Part shown: positions 16,935-25,023 of the stretch, in pieces
Layout of the letters: each line of letters begins with the position of its first letter
Position numbering within the stretch: position 1 is the stretch's first letter
NCBI GenBank assembly: GCA_964493015.1
Contig: CAZBLU010000011.1
Coordinates: forward strand, 1 to 45,801
Origin: Caldimicrobium sp964493015
GTDB taxonomy: Bacteria; Desulfobacterota; Thermodesulfobacteria; Thermodesulfobacteriales; Thermodesulfobacteriaceae
Length of the DNA: 45,801 bases
Direction: 5' to 3'
Notes under the pieces: generated by a model
The model's input: only the letters and a program-made list of their open reading frames with translations
The model's database searches: none
Told to the model about the DNA's origin: nothing
Position numbers and translations under genes: made by a program

Positions 16935-17522
16935 CTATCTCTTAAGGGGCTTTTCGCTCAAAAGCAAATAGGTTGCTCCAAGGCCCCCATCGCAGGCCCT
17001 GGCTGAAGCATAGGCAAGGATGTATTTCCTATAGGGACCTCTCTCACACCAAGACTTTACTAAATGTTTTAGAACAGGCTCTCCCTTAGAAGCAAGACCC
17101 CTTCCATGGATAATGAGAACACATCTAAGACCCTTTTGCAAGGCCTTTTTAAGAAAGTCATCCAAGGCAACTTTGGCTTCTTCTACTGTAAGCCCTCGGA
17201 GATTAAGGGTTGCTTGGACCGAGAACTTACCTTCCCGTAAGCGATAAAGTAGCTCTTCACTGACCCAAGGCTTTTTCCCTTCTATATATTCAGAGGTAAG
17301 GCTTAATTTGATTTCCAGTCTCGAAGGGGGCCAAACTTTTTCCCTAAAAAATTTAGGAGCCTTTGGGGAAAACTTAAAGTAAAAATTCTTTTCTTCAAGA
17401 GGACGAGCTAATTGTATTACTTCCTCCCAGGATCTGGCTTTAAAGGGAGGTGGATCCTCTAAAAATTTAGTAGCTGGGGAGACACCGAAGATCTCCCCAA
17501 GCTTATGAAAAGGTTTGGGCAT
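16935..17522 (-). CDS. Smr-domain protein
   Basis: A 195-residue protein with a C-terminal Smr (MutS2-related) domain at about residues 100-190: NLRGLTVEEAKVALDDFLKK, then LIIHGRGLASKGEPVLKHLV and GGLGATYLLL. Smr domains are known as nucleases acting on RNA or branched DNA. The usual LDLHG is LNLRG here, so one of the conserved residues is changed, while the HGRG loop is kept. The first ~95 residues are charged and not recognisable. Its ATG overlaps the lipoprotein stop by one base and the next gene begins immediately after its stop. Confidence 0.85.
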   Translation of the reverse strand: MPKPFHKLGEIFGVSPATKFLEDPPPFKARSWEEVIQLARPLEEKNFYFKFSPKAPKFFREKVWPPSRLEIKLSLTSEYIEGKKPWVSEELLYRLREGKFSVQATLNLRGLTVEEAKVALDDFLKKALQKGLRCVLIIHGRGLASKGEPVLKHLVKSWCERGPYRKYILAYASARACDGGLGATYLLLSEKPLKR

Positions 17523-17896
17523 TACTTTTTCAGACCCTTTTCAAAGATCCTTTCAGCCTTAGCTGCAGCTGTTTCTGCCTTCTTGGCAGCATCTTCTGCC
17601 CTATTAGCAGCCTCTACCGCCTTGTTAGCTGCCTCTAAAGCCTTAGCTGAAGCATCCTTTGCTTCCTTAGCCTCTACCCGCACATTGTCAAGTTGAGACT
17701 TAAGGGCCTCAACTTGAGCCTTTAAGGCCTTCAATTCATTGTCTAATCTCTTACAGCAATCAGGCTCAGCTGGAACTACAGGTGCTGGTTTTGCTTCGGC
17801 CTTCTCAGCAACCGTTGGAGCAGTAGGACAAGAACAGGCAAAGAGTAAAGCTGATCCTAACATTGCCCCGCCAATTTTTAACATAAGTCCTCTCAT
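17522..17896 (-). CDS. Lpp/OprI-like alanine-zipper lipoprotein
   Basis: Predicted outer-membrane lipoprotein of 124 residues. A signal peptide ends in LLFAC (lipobox, Cys21 lipidated), followed by a Pro/Ala linker with CC and then a coiled coil of about 70 residues. That coil turns into Ala-rich repeats (ALEAANKAVEAANRAEDAA) and ends FEKGLKK. The layout, Ala-zipper and terminal Lys resemble Pseudomonas OprI and E. coli Lpp, whose C-terminal Lys is linked to peptidoglycan. A similar tether role is inferred from this and not proven. A strong AAAGGAGGTG ribosome site lies 4 nt before the ATG. It begins 24 bp after rtcB. Confidence 0.85.
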   Translation of the reverse strand: MRGLMLKIGGAMLGSALLFACSCPTAPTVAEKAEAKPAPVVPAEPDCCKRLDNELKALKAQVEALKSQLDNVRVEAKEAKDASAKALEAANKAVEAANRAEDAAKKAETAAAKAERIFEKGLKK

Positions 17897-17920
17897 AGGC
17901 CACCTCCTTTTATAGTGTAA

Positions 17921-19351
17921 TTACCCTTTGATACAGCCCATAGGTAATAACTTAGCTACCCTTTTGGTAAGTCCTGCCTTACAGGTTGCATCTATCACTA
18001 AAGAGACATCTTTATAAGCCTCTGGGGCTTCCTCAGCTAAACCTTTTTTGGATTTCCCCATAACTACAATACCCCTCCTCCTCAATTTTTCAACGATATC
18101 TTCAGCCCTAAAGGATTTGATAGCCTGATTTCTGCTCATAGTTCTACCTGCTCCATGGCAGGCAGAGCCAAAGGCCTTTTCTTCTCCCTCCTTAGTGCCC
18201 ACAAGGATGTAAGAGGCTGTCCCCATAGACCCCCCTATAATAACAGGCTGCCCTACCTCTCGATAGGCTGCAGGAAGCTCAGGCCTTCCTGGGCCCCAAG
18301 CACGAGTTGCCCCTTTGCGATGGACATAAAGCTTTTTTCTCTTTCCTTCAACTTCATGATATTCCACCTTACAAGTATTGTGACTTACATCATAGAGAAG
18401 TTTTAAAAAAACTGTAGGGAAAAAGTCTCTAAAGACCTCTCTCACTAAATGAGTGATCACTTGTCTGTTTGCCAAGGCGCAATTTATGCCACAACACATG
18501 GCCTTAAAATAGGCCAACCCCTCTTCGGAGTTTATAGGAGCGCAGACAAGCTCCTTCTCTTTGATGGGGATACCATACTTTCTTGAGGCCTTAGCCAGAA
18601 GGGGTAAATAGTCCGTAGCAATCTGATGCCCCAAGGCACGGGAACCACAGTGAATGGTCACTACAACCTGATTAGGAAAGAGCCCAAAGGCCTTAGCTAC
18701 ATGAGAATCATAAATCTCGGCCACATACTGGATCTCTAAGTAATGATTCCCTGACCCAAGGGTGCCTACCTGTCGATGTTGTCTCTTTTTAGCTTCCATG
18801 GAGACATAGGTGGGATCAGCCCCTTCCATCCTTCCCTTTTCCTCAATATACTCTAAATCTTCAGGAACTCCGTATCCTTTTTCCACTGCCCACTTAGCTC
18901 CCCCTACTAAAACCTCATCCAGTTGAGTAGGAGAAAGTTTTATCTCACCTTCAGAGCCAACCCCACTTGGCACCGTCTCAAAAAGGGCCTTCACTAATTT
19001 TTCTAAGTAGGGCTCAACCTCCTCCTTAGTTAAAGGGGAGAGAAGAGTTCTCACACCACAGGAAATGTCATAGCCCACTCCCCCTACAGAGATTATTCCC
19101 CCCTCTTCAGGATCAAAGGCAGCCACCCCTCCAATGGGGAAGCCATAACCCCAATGGGCATCAGGCATGGCTAAAGAGGCTTTAACAATACCTGGCAAGG
19201 TAGCCACATTAGAAACCTGCTCATAAACCTTCTCATCCATCTCCTCTACAAGTCTCTCACTTCCAAAAATGCGGCCAGGAACCCGCATATCCCCACTCTT
19301 GGGGATCTCCCATTCATAATCAGATATTTTAATCAATTTTTTTAGCTCCAT
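17921..19351 (-). CDS. rtcB: RtcB-type RNA ligase
   Basis: GTP- and Mn-dependent ligase joining RNA 2',3'-cyclic phosphate or 3'-phosphate to 5'-OH ends. The 476-residue length is normal. Metal-binding signatures are ISVGGVGYDISCGVRT (Asp95, Cys98), GSGNHYLEIQ, VTIHCGSRALGHQ and YDVSHNTCKVE. The HRKGATRAWGPG segment lies near the guanylylated-histidine region, and GSMGTASYILVG is present. Archease, a frequent partner, is not in the window. The start codon follows AAGGGG. The 5' end overlaps the tail of a decayed HEPN gene by 10 bp, so toxin-antitoxin debris now forms its upstream region. A tRNA-repair or RNA-damage role is likely. Confidence 0.94.
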   Translation of the reverse strand: MELKKLIKISDYEWEIPKSGDMRVPGRIFGSERLVEEMDEKVYEQVSNVATLPGIVKASLAMPDAHWGYGFPIGGVAAFDPEEGGIISVGGVGYDISCGVRTLLSPLTKEEVEPYLEKLVKALFETVPSGVGSEGEIKLSPTQLDEVLVGGAKWAVEKGYGVPEDLEYIEEKGRMEGADPTYVSMEAKKRQHRQVGTLGSGNHYLEIQYVAEIYDSHVAKAFGLFPNQVVVTIHCGSRALGHQIATDYLPLLAKASRKYGIPIKEKELVCAPINSEEGLAYFKAMCCGINCALANRQVITHLVREVFRDFFPTVFLKLLYDVSHNTCKVEYHEVEGKRKKLYVHRKGATRAWGPGRPELPAAYREVGQPVIIGGSMGTASYILVGTKEGEEKAFGSACHGAGRTMSRNQAIKSFRAEDIVEKLRRRGIVVMGKSKKGLAEEAPEAYKDVSLVIDATCKAGLTKRVAKLLPMGCIKG

Positions 19352-19491
19352 AGCCCCTTTCCCCTTAAACCTGCAATCTTTTCCATTAAACTAACTGCTT
19401 CACCAATGACTTCAACAAGATTTCTTATAACTATTTTATTGATACATTTTGAGATATCATTTAAAAGAATCAAAATATTTCGTTCAGACAT
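19342..19491 (-). pseudogene. HEPN (DUF86) toxin remnant, internally deleted
   Basis: A frame of 49 codons from the ATG at 19491 to a TAA at 19342. It starts MSERNILILLNDISKCINKI, like the beginning of a DUF86/HEPN RNase toxin, then jumps to VIRNLVEVIGEA, the second conserved block of that family, and ends within rtcB. The intervening helix and the Rx4-6H catalytic end are missing, so it should be inactive. Its ATG overlaps the stop of the MNT remnant (ATGTCTGA), the usual antitoxin-toxin arrangement. Confidence 0.7.
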
Positions 19492-19942
19492 AAATGCCCT
19501 CTGATAAAATGTCTGCCTTAAGATCCTCTTTTAGAGCACTTTTTATCACGAGGTCAATCCTAAGATGAAATAGCTTTTCAAGATAAAATTTCAATTCCAT
19601 GTAATTATCAAAAGTCTTCCAATCCTTTTCAAATTCTATAAGTATGTCAGTATCACTTCTTTTTTTTAGCTTTTCCTTTTATTTGGGGACAGAACACACC
19701 CATCTCCTGAACTTTAAACCTACTTTTGAGTTCAGGAACATGCTCTTTAAGTTTTTTTATTATTGTTTCGACCACTTGAACCCCTAATACAGGTTTCTCC
19801 CTATCCTCTGAATTTTTTAAGTTCTCACTTTTAATTTTAGTTTAATTCTTCAATAGGTAATTTCAAGTGGCAAATCTATTTCATGATCTTATACTTTTTA
19901 CGAATCCCTTCGGATATAAATCCTTTCGGCTCTTAAAGTTTA
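19352..19942. other. 591-bp stretch without an intact gene
   Basis: Holds the MNT and HEPN remnants (19342-19841). From 19842 to 19942 there is only AT-rich sequence with short broken frames and no clear hairpin or promoter. Any promoter for rtcB must lie here, but I could not identify one. Confidence 0.6.
19484..19841 (-). pseudogene. MNT nucleotidyltransferase antitoxin remnant, frameshifted
   Basis: Two reading frames together make a minimal nucleotidyltransferase of the MNT/HEPN type. The upstream frame gives VVETIIKKLKEHVPELK then FKVQEMGVF, and stops at a TGA. The downstream frame gives RSDTDILIEFEKDWKTFD and continues to a TGA at 19484. Removing one A from the A8 tract at 19660-19667 would rejoin them. 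The catalytic GS that should follow GVF is replaced by CP, so the enzyme would be dead even without the frameshift. No convincing start codon is visible. Confidence 0.7.
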
Positions 19943-20926
19943 CTAAGTTAAAAACTTGAAGGTTCCCTTACCTAAGATATCATGAAGGTGAAGGATACCC
20001 ACTAAGGCACCTTCATAGTTCACTACTGGCAAGACGGTGATTTGATATTTCTCCATAAGATCAAGAGCCTCTGCAGCAAGTCTATTTTCTTCAATTCTTT
20101 TAGGATTTTTAGTCATCACGGACTCTATTGGCACTTCGGGCAGGGTTTTGTATTTAGTTATAAGGCGCCTGAGATCTCCATCCGTTAATATGCCTACAAG
20201 ATGATTGAAGTGATTGATTACCAGAACAGCTCCCAACCTTTTTCTGTCAAGTTCCTCAATGGCTTCACTTAGTATTACGCCCTCCTTTACCAACGGTATC
20301 TTTTCTCCTGTGATCATTATCTCTCTAACCTTCACTTTTAGTCTTTCTCCAAGAGACCCACCTGGATGATTTCTACGAAAATCTTCACTGCTTAGACCTT
20401 TCAATTCAAAGAGGATAATGGCCAGAGCATCTCCCAGGGCAAGCATGGCTGTACTACTTGTAGTGGGGGCTAAACCAAAGGGACAAGCCTCTCTGGGCAC
20501 AGCCACATTCAAGACCACATCGGCAAGTCTCCCAAGTACACTTTGGGGATTTCCCGTCATGGCTATAAGGGGGATATTTCTATTTTTAAGGATCTTAGCC
20601 ACTTCACAAACCTCTAAGGTATTCCCCGAGTAGGAAAGGGCAAGCAGTATGTCTCCAGAGGTTACCATGCCGAGGTCTCCGTGGAGGGCCTCTACGGGGT
20701 GAAGAAAAAAAGAGGGGGTTCCCGTGGAAGAAAGGGTAGCCGAGATCTTTCTTCCAATTAGCCCACTTTTCCCTACCCCTGTGACTACCACTCTTCCTGA
20801 GTTGTTTAGGATAATTTCAATCGCCTTTATAAAAGCTGTATCTAAATTTTTACTTATTTCCTCAAGGCCTGATTTTTCTATTTCAATGATTTCTTTAGCC
20901 CTACCTATGATATCTGTTGAAAACAT
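19943..20926 (-). CDS. kpsF: KpsF/KdsD-type arabinose-5-phosphate isomerase
   Basis: Converts ribulose 5-phosphate to arabinose 5-phosphate, the first step to Kdo for LPS. The 327 residues are normal for the family. A SIS domain (about residues 30-175) shows VVTGVGKSGLIGRKISATLSS, PVEALHGDLGMV and ALSYSGNTLEV. HPGGSLGERL supplies the conserved His. Two CBS domains follow (about 205-327). The ATG overlaps the stop of the preceding unknown gene (TGATG), so the two are coupled. Together with msbA it indicates a Kdo-containing outer membrane. Confidence 0.93.
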   Translation of the reverse strand: MFSTDIIGRAKEIIEIEKSGLEEISKNLDTAFIKAIEIILNNSGRVVVTGVGKSGLIGRKISATLSSTGTPSFFLHPVEALHGDLGMVTSGDILLALSYSGNTLEVCEVAKILKNRNIPLIAMTGNPQSVLGRLADVVLNVAVPREACPFGLAPTTSSTAMLALGDALAIILFELKGLSSEDFRRNHPGGSLGERLKVKVREIMITGEKIPLVKEGVILSEAIEELDRKRLGAVLVINHFNHLVGILTDGDLRRLITKYKTLPEVPIESVMTKNPKRIEENRLAAEALDLMEKYQITVLPVVNYEGALVGILHLHDILGKGTFKFLT

Positions 20927-21315
20927 CAGTGAAAAATGATCTTTTTGTCTGGAAGATCTAATTTAAAAGTGGATTTACTAAGCCCCTCCTCCTCTCCAAA
21001 GAAGATTTCACCAACCACATCTAAAATCTTGTTTATAGTTTCTGTAATCAAATTCTCTCGAGCTAAAATCTCATCAAGTTTATCACAAACCCAAGTCCAT
21101 TCCTCCTTTGGCAAATCTCTCCAAGAAAGGTGTTTAAAGAGCTTATAGAAAACTTGCCGCCTACGCATCCTTTCCTTAAGTTCCTCCAAGAGCTCTTTTG
21201 GCTGTTTGATCTTTCCTCTAAACTCTTCCCTAAAAAAGCGAATATCCTCTTCCTGAAGGGCCCAAAAACTCTCTATCCACTCTTTGATAGTTAAGATTTT
21301 ATCCCTTTCTTCCAT
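20926..21315 (-). CDS. protein of unknown function, 129 aa
   Basis: I do not recognise this small charged protein. It is predicted almost entirely helical, rich in Glu, Lys and Trp (KEWIESFWALQEED, LSWRDLPKEEWTWVCDKLDE), with no signal peptide, membrane segment or metal site. AGGAGAAAGG before the ATG and the one-base overlap with kpsF indicate a real translated gene. It begins 64 bp from the divergent cobO gene, so both probably have promoters in that gap. A link to Kdo synthesis is suggested only by position. Confidence 0.7.
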   Translation of the reverse strand: MEERDKILTIKEWIESFWALQEEDIRFFREEFRGKIKQPKELLEELKERMRRRQVFYKLFKHLSWRDLPKEEWTWVCDKLDEILARENLITETINKILDVVGEIFFGEEEGLSKSTFKLDLPDKKIIFH

Positions 21316-21379
21316 CTTTGTCCTTTCTCCTAAGAGAATTTAATCTAACTATAACTCAGAGAAGAAAAAAAACAAGAAT

Positions 21380-21916
21380 GTGCTAAACTTAGATCCAATG
21401 GAGAGGGGCTATATTCAACTCTATCTTGGAGAGGGTAAGGGGAAAACCACTTGTGCTGTTGGCCTTGCTATTAGAGCCTTAGGAGCTGGACTTAAAGTGG
21501 CTTTTCTCCAGTTCTTTAAACCAGAGACCTCTTCTGAAGTAAAAATTCTCAAAAGTTTTGCCCCAAATCTCCTCTATAAAAATTTTCATATCACTGGCTT
21601 TGTAAAAGGTAAACCCTCAGAGAGGCTAAAAGCAAAAATAAGAGAAGGATATGAATTTTTCAAAAAGCTTCTATTAGAAGGCACTTTCCAGCTCATAGTC
21701 CTTGATGAGTTTGTCTATGCCTTAAAATGGAATATAATTGAACTCAATGATTTTATAAATTTACTCCAAAATAGACCACAGGGCGTAGAGATAGTTATCA
21801 CAGGTAGAGAGGCTCCTACGGAACTTATAGATTTAGCTGATCTTGTGACCGAGATGAGGAAGATAAAGCATTATTATGATAAAGGAGTCCAAGCACGATG
21901 GGGGATAGAGAAATAA
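21380..21916 (+). CDS. cobO: cob(I)alamin adenosyltransferase (BtuR/CobA type)
   Basis: Transfers the adenosyl group of ATP to the cobalt of corrinoids to make adenosylcobalamin. The P-loop is GEGKGKTTCAVGLAIRALGAG, close to the N terminus. FLQFFKP, LIVLDEFVYAL and the C-terminal YYDKGVQARWGIE are the family marks. The start is uncertain: GTG at 21380 (178 aa) or ATG at 21398 (172 aa, MERGYIQLYLG). Neither has a strong ribosome site. Its last 19 bp overlap the next gene, mqnC, making it the first gene of the menaquinone operon. Confidence 0.9.
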   Translation: MLNLDPMERGYIQLYLGEGKGKTTCAVGLAIRALGAGLKVAFLQFFKPETSSEVKILKSFAPNLLYKNFHITGFVKGKPSERLKAKIREGYEFFKKLLLEGTFQLIVLDEFVYALKWNIIELNDFINLLQNRPQGVEIVITGREAPTELIDLADLVTEMRKIKHYYDKGVQARWGIEK

Positions 21917-22980
21917 AGGGCTTTGTAGAAACTATTAAGGAGAAAATCCATACTGGAAGCCCTTTAAGCAGGGAAGAGGCTAAAGGACTTTTTAGGATCC
22001 CTCTACATATTCTGGGCAAACTTGCCTTGGCCATGAGGTTCCGCATAAATCCTGAGAGGGTGGTTACCTATGTGGTTGACCGTAACATAAACTATACCAA
22101 TATCTGCCTTTCGGGATGTAAGTTCTGTGCCTTCTATAGGGCCCCTAATTCCCCAGAGGGTTATCTACTTTCCTTTGAAGAGATCGCCAAAAAGGTTGAA
22201 GAGACCATTGCCTTAGGTGGTTACCAAATACTCCTGCAAGGGGGTCTCCATCCTTCTCTTGACCTCTCCTATTACGAAAGCCTCTTTACTTTTATTAAAA
22301 GCAGGTTTCCTCAGGTCCATCTTCATGCCCTCTCGCCACCAGAAATTATTTATTTAAGCCATCAATCTGGATTAACCGTGGAGGAAGTGCTGAAAAGACT
22401 TATTCAGGCAGGACTTGACTCTATACCTGGAGGAGGTGCAGAGATATTGGTTGATAGGGTGAGAAAGATTATCTCTCCTAACAAATGTAGTGCCGATGAG
22501 TGGCTTTTGGTTATGGAGAAGGCCCATCAATTAGGGCTAAAAACTACGGCTACCATGATGTTTGGCCATATTGAAACTGAGGAGGAAATATTAGAGCATC
22601 TCTTTAAAATTAGAGACCTGCAAGCCAAAACTTCTGGCTTTACCGCCTTTATTCCCTGGACCTTTCAGCCTAAGAATACAGCCCTTTCTCACCTTCCCAA
22701 GGTAGGATCAGCAAAGTATCTTCAAGTGCTGGCAATCTCTCGTTTGGTCCTGCATAATATCCCTAATATTCAGGTCTCCTGGGTTACTCAAGGGCCAAGA
22801 ATTGCTCAACTTGCCTTAGATTTTGGAGGGAATGATTTTGGTAGCACTATGATTGAAGAGAACGTAGTGGCTGCAGCAGGGGTATCACACCGTTTGAGTG
22901 AAGAGGAACTTAGAAGATACATCTTAGATGCTGGCTATATACCTAAGAGACGCCGCATGGACTATTCTCTCTTAGAATAA
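21898..22980 (+). CDS. mqnC: cyclic dehypoxanthine futalosine synthase (radical SAM)
   Basis: Radical SAM enzyme of the futalosine pathway that cyclises dehypoxanthine futalosine. The 360 residues match MqnC. The [4Fe-4S]/SAM motif is CLSGCKFCAFYR, where the AFYR ending separates it from MqnE. The family signatures LQGGLHPSLDLSYYE, LDSIPGGGAEILVDRVR, TTATMMFGHIET, FTAFIPWTFQP and NDFGSTMIEENVV are all present. It overlaps cobO by 19 bp, and its stop shares a base with the next start (TAATG). Confidence 0.94.
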   Translation: MGDREIKGFVETIKEKIHTGSPLSREEAKGLFRIPLHILGKLALAMRFRINPERVVTYVVDRNINYTNICLSGCKFCAFYRAPNSPEGYLLSFEEIAKKVEETIALGGYQILLQGGLHPSLDLSYYESLFTFIKSRFPQVHLHALSPPEIIYLSHQSGLTVEEVLKRLIQAGLDSIPGGGAEILVDRVRKIISPNKCSADEWLLVMEKAHQLGLKTTATMMFGHIETEEEILEHLFKIRDLQAKTSGFTAFIPWTFQPKNTALSHLPKVGSAKYLQVLAISRLVLHNIPNIQVSWVTQGPRIAQLALDFGGNDFGSTMIEENVVAAAGVSHRLSEEELRRYILDAGYIPKRRRMDYSLLE

Positions 22981-24206
22981 TGGAAGAATTCCCCATAGAA
23001 AGACACGATCATCTCCTTATAAGAAGCAAAGTCCTTTTACCCATATGGGGACCTCCTATTTTAAATGGGGCCTTAGAAATAAGGCAGGGTTTAATAAGCC
23101 AAATAGGTCCCTATGCCAAGATCAAAAAGACCTCAATAAGAACAAAATTTGTAGATTTAGAAGAGTTAATTATTCTCCCTCCTCTAACTAATGCCCATGT
23201 CCACTTAGAACTCTCTCCCCTAAGGCTTAGGATCCCTCCCTCTGGTAAATTTATCCACTGGGTTAGACAGGTCATTAAGCAAAAGGCTCTTCTTTCGCCA
23301 GAGGAAATTCAAGAGTCTGCAAGAAAGGCCTTGCAGGAACTTTGGCAAGAGGGTGTGGGCTACCTTGGGGAGATCACTAATTCTGCCCTGACCTTAGAGA
23401 TCCTGGCAAATTCTCCCTTTAGGGGATACATCTTTCAGGAAGTCTTGAATTTTAAAGGGGCTCAACCCTTAAAAGAGATCAAAGAATACACCACGAATTT
23501 TCGCATCACCTACTCTGCCCATGCTCCATATAGTGTCTCCCCTCTACTATTACAATTCATTAAGGCTTATAATAAAAAGAGAAACAAGATTTTTTCTATT
23601 CACTGTGGAGAATCTCATGAAGAGATAGAATTTCTTCTAACTGGAAAAGGCCCATTGAGAGAGCTCTTAGAGGAGAGAGGTCAATGGAATGAAAGCTTTA
23701 AAGCTCCAGGTGTTTCTTCGGTAGTGTATTTACATAAATTAGGGCTCTTAGATGAAAAGACCTTACTTGTTCACGCCGTTCACTTAAGTGAAGAGGATTT
23801 TGAGCTTCTCTCGCGGTGTAAACCCAAGATATGTCTGTGCCCAAGGAGCAACCTTTATACAGGGGTAGGCTTAGCCAATGTGCCTAAATTGTTAGAAGCA
23901 GGCCTTGAGCTCTGTTTAGGCACAGACTCCTTAGCAAGCAACGATAAGCTCTCTATCTTTGATGAAATGAAAACTCTAAAATTTTTTTATCCTGCTCTCC
24001 CCTCATCTAAAATCTTAGAGATGGGAACGGTTAATGGAGCTAAGGCCCTTGGTTTGGAAAATAAAGGATATCTCAAGGAAGGAGTGGAGGCAGATTTTAT
24101 TGCCGTGGAAGTCCCTGCGGTAAATACCTGTAATTTAGACATTTTCCTTGATGATTTTATTGTTGTTGAAAAAAGGTTAAGGTATCGTTTCTATGTCCTT
24201 CCTTAA
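22980..24206 (+). CDS. mqnX: aminodeoxyfutalosine deaminase-like amidohydrolase
   Basis: Amidohydrolase-superfamily enzyme of 408 residues. By position between mqnC and mqnA it most likely deaminates 6-amino-6-deoxyfutalosine to futalosine. The metal ligands are visible: HxH in TNAHVHLE, His in SIHCGESHEE, His in VHAVHLSEED and Asp in LGTDSLASND. SAHAPYSVSP lies between. A related hydrolase (SsnA/guanine deaminase type) could look similar, so the name rests partly on context. The first ATG overlaps the mqnC stop. Its last 14 bp overlap mqnA. Confidence 0.82.
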   Translation: MEEFPIERHDHLLIRSKVLLPIWGPPILNGALEIRQGLISQIGPYAKIKKTSIRTKFVDLEELIILPPLTNAHVHLELSPLRLRIPPSGKFIHWVRQVIKQKALLSPEEIQESARKALQELWQEGVGYLGEITNSALTLEILANSPFRGYIFQEVLNFKGAQPLKEIKEYTTNFRITYSAHAPYSVSPLLLQFIKAYNKKRNKIFSIHCGESHEEIEFLLTGKGPLRELLEERGQWNESFKAPGVSSVVYLHKLGLLDEKTLLVHAVHLSEEDFELLSRCKPKICLCPRSNLYTGVGLANVPKLLEAGLELCLGTDSLASNDKLSIFDEMKTLKFFYPALPSSKILEMGTVNGAKALGLENKGYLKEGVEADFIAVEVPAVNTCNLDIFLDDFIVVEKRLRYRFYVLP

Positions 24207-25023
24207 TGTAGGCTTTCCCTCTTATCTCAATACCTTGCCTCTTACCTACTTCTTAGAAATTCCAGACTATGTGAAGTTTCATTTCAAAACCCCAAGGGAG
24301 ATCAACCAGGCTTTAGAAGAGGGCTTGCTTCATGCTGGACTTGCTTCAAGCCTCTTTTATGCCAAAAATTCTGAAGAATATCTTATTATCCCAGATATAT
24401 CAATTAGTGCGGTAGGGAAAGTAAAAAGTGTGATCCTCTATCACAGCATCCCTTTAGAGGAGCTTAAAGGGAAATACATTGCCATAAGCCCTGAAACTGA
24501 GACTTCCTTTGGTCTTTTAAGAATTATTCTTGAAGAATTTTACGGAGTTTACCCTCAGTATATTGTGCTCTCAACTCCATGGAGTTATCTTAAAGAGAGG
24601 GAAAGGAGGGATTTTTCAGCCTATCTTGCTATTGGGGATGAAGCCCTTCTTTTAGAAAATTTTTGCCTCTTTCCCTATGCCTCTGATCTTGCAGAAATAT
24701 GGCTTGAAAAAACACACCTTCCTTTTATTTTTGCCTTAATGATCGTAAAAAAGGAAGAGCTCAAGCAAGCTAAGCTAAGGGAGTTATTAAAGAATTTTTG
24801 CTCTCTCATCTACATAGCAAGAGCTAAAGGGCTTTCTTCCCTGCAAGAGATAGCCCACAATGCCACCCTGAAAATTGCCAAAGATAGGGCCATATCTTAT
24901 CTTCAGCATTTAGAGTATGACTTTTCTGGTCTCAAACAAAGGGCCTTTCTTGAATTCTGTTCTCTCTTAAAGAAAAAAAAATTTTTAACCCATATTCCTC
25001 AACTTAATTTTTTTGAGCTATGA
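24193..25023 (+). CDS. mqnA: chorismate dehydratase
   Basis: First step of the futalosine pathway: chorismate to 3-[(1-carboxyvinyl)oxy]benzoate. The fold is that of a periplasmic-binding protein without signal peptide. The N terminus VGFPSYLNTLPLTYFLE matches the MqnA signature (SYLNTLPL). FKTPREINQALEEGLLHAGLASSLFYAKN, LIIPDISISAVGKVKSV and YLAIGDEALL follow in family order. MqnD is similar in fold but lacks this N terminus. At 276 residues it has the normal length. It overlaps mqnX by 14 bp and menG by 4 bp (ATGA). Confidence 0.9.
   Translation: MSFLNVGFPSYLNTLPLTYFLEIPDYVKFHFKTPREINQALEEGLLHAGLASSLFYAKNSEEYLIIPDISISAVGKVKSVILYHSIPLEELKGKYIAISPETETSFGLLRIILEEFYGVYPQYIVLSTPWSYLKERERRDFSAYLAIGDEALLLENFCLFPYASDLAEIWLEKTHLPFIFALMIVKKEELKQAKLRELLKNFCSLIYIARAKGLSSLQEIAHNATLKIAKDRAISYLQHLEYDFSGLKQRAFLEFCSLLKKKKFLTHIPQLNFFEL

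Noticed and set aside
19842..19942. Short frame ending KGFISEGIRKKYKIMK upstream of the MNT remnant
   Set aside because: Only about 20 codons, no ribosome site and no family recognised.
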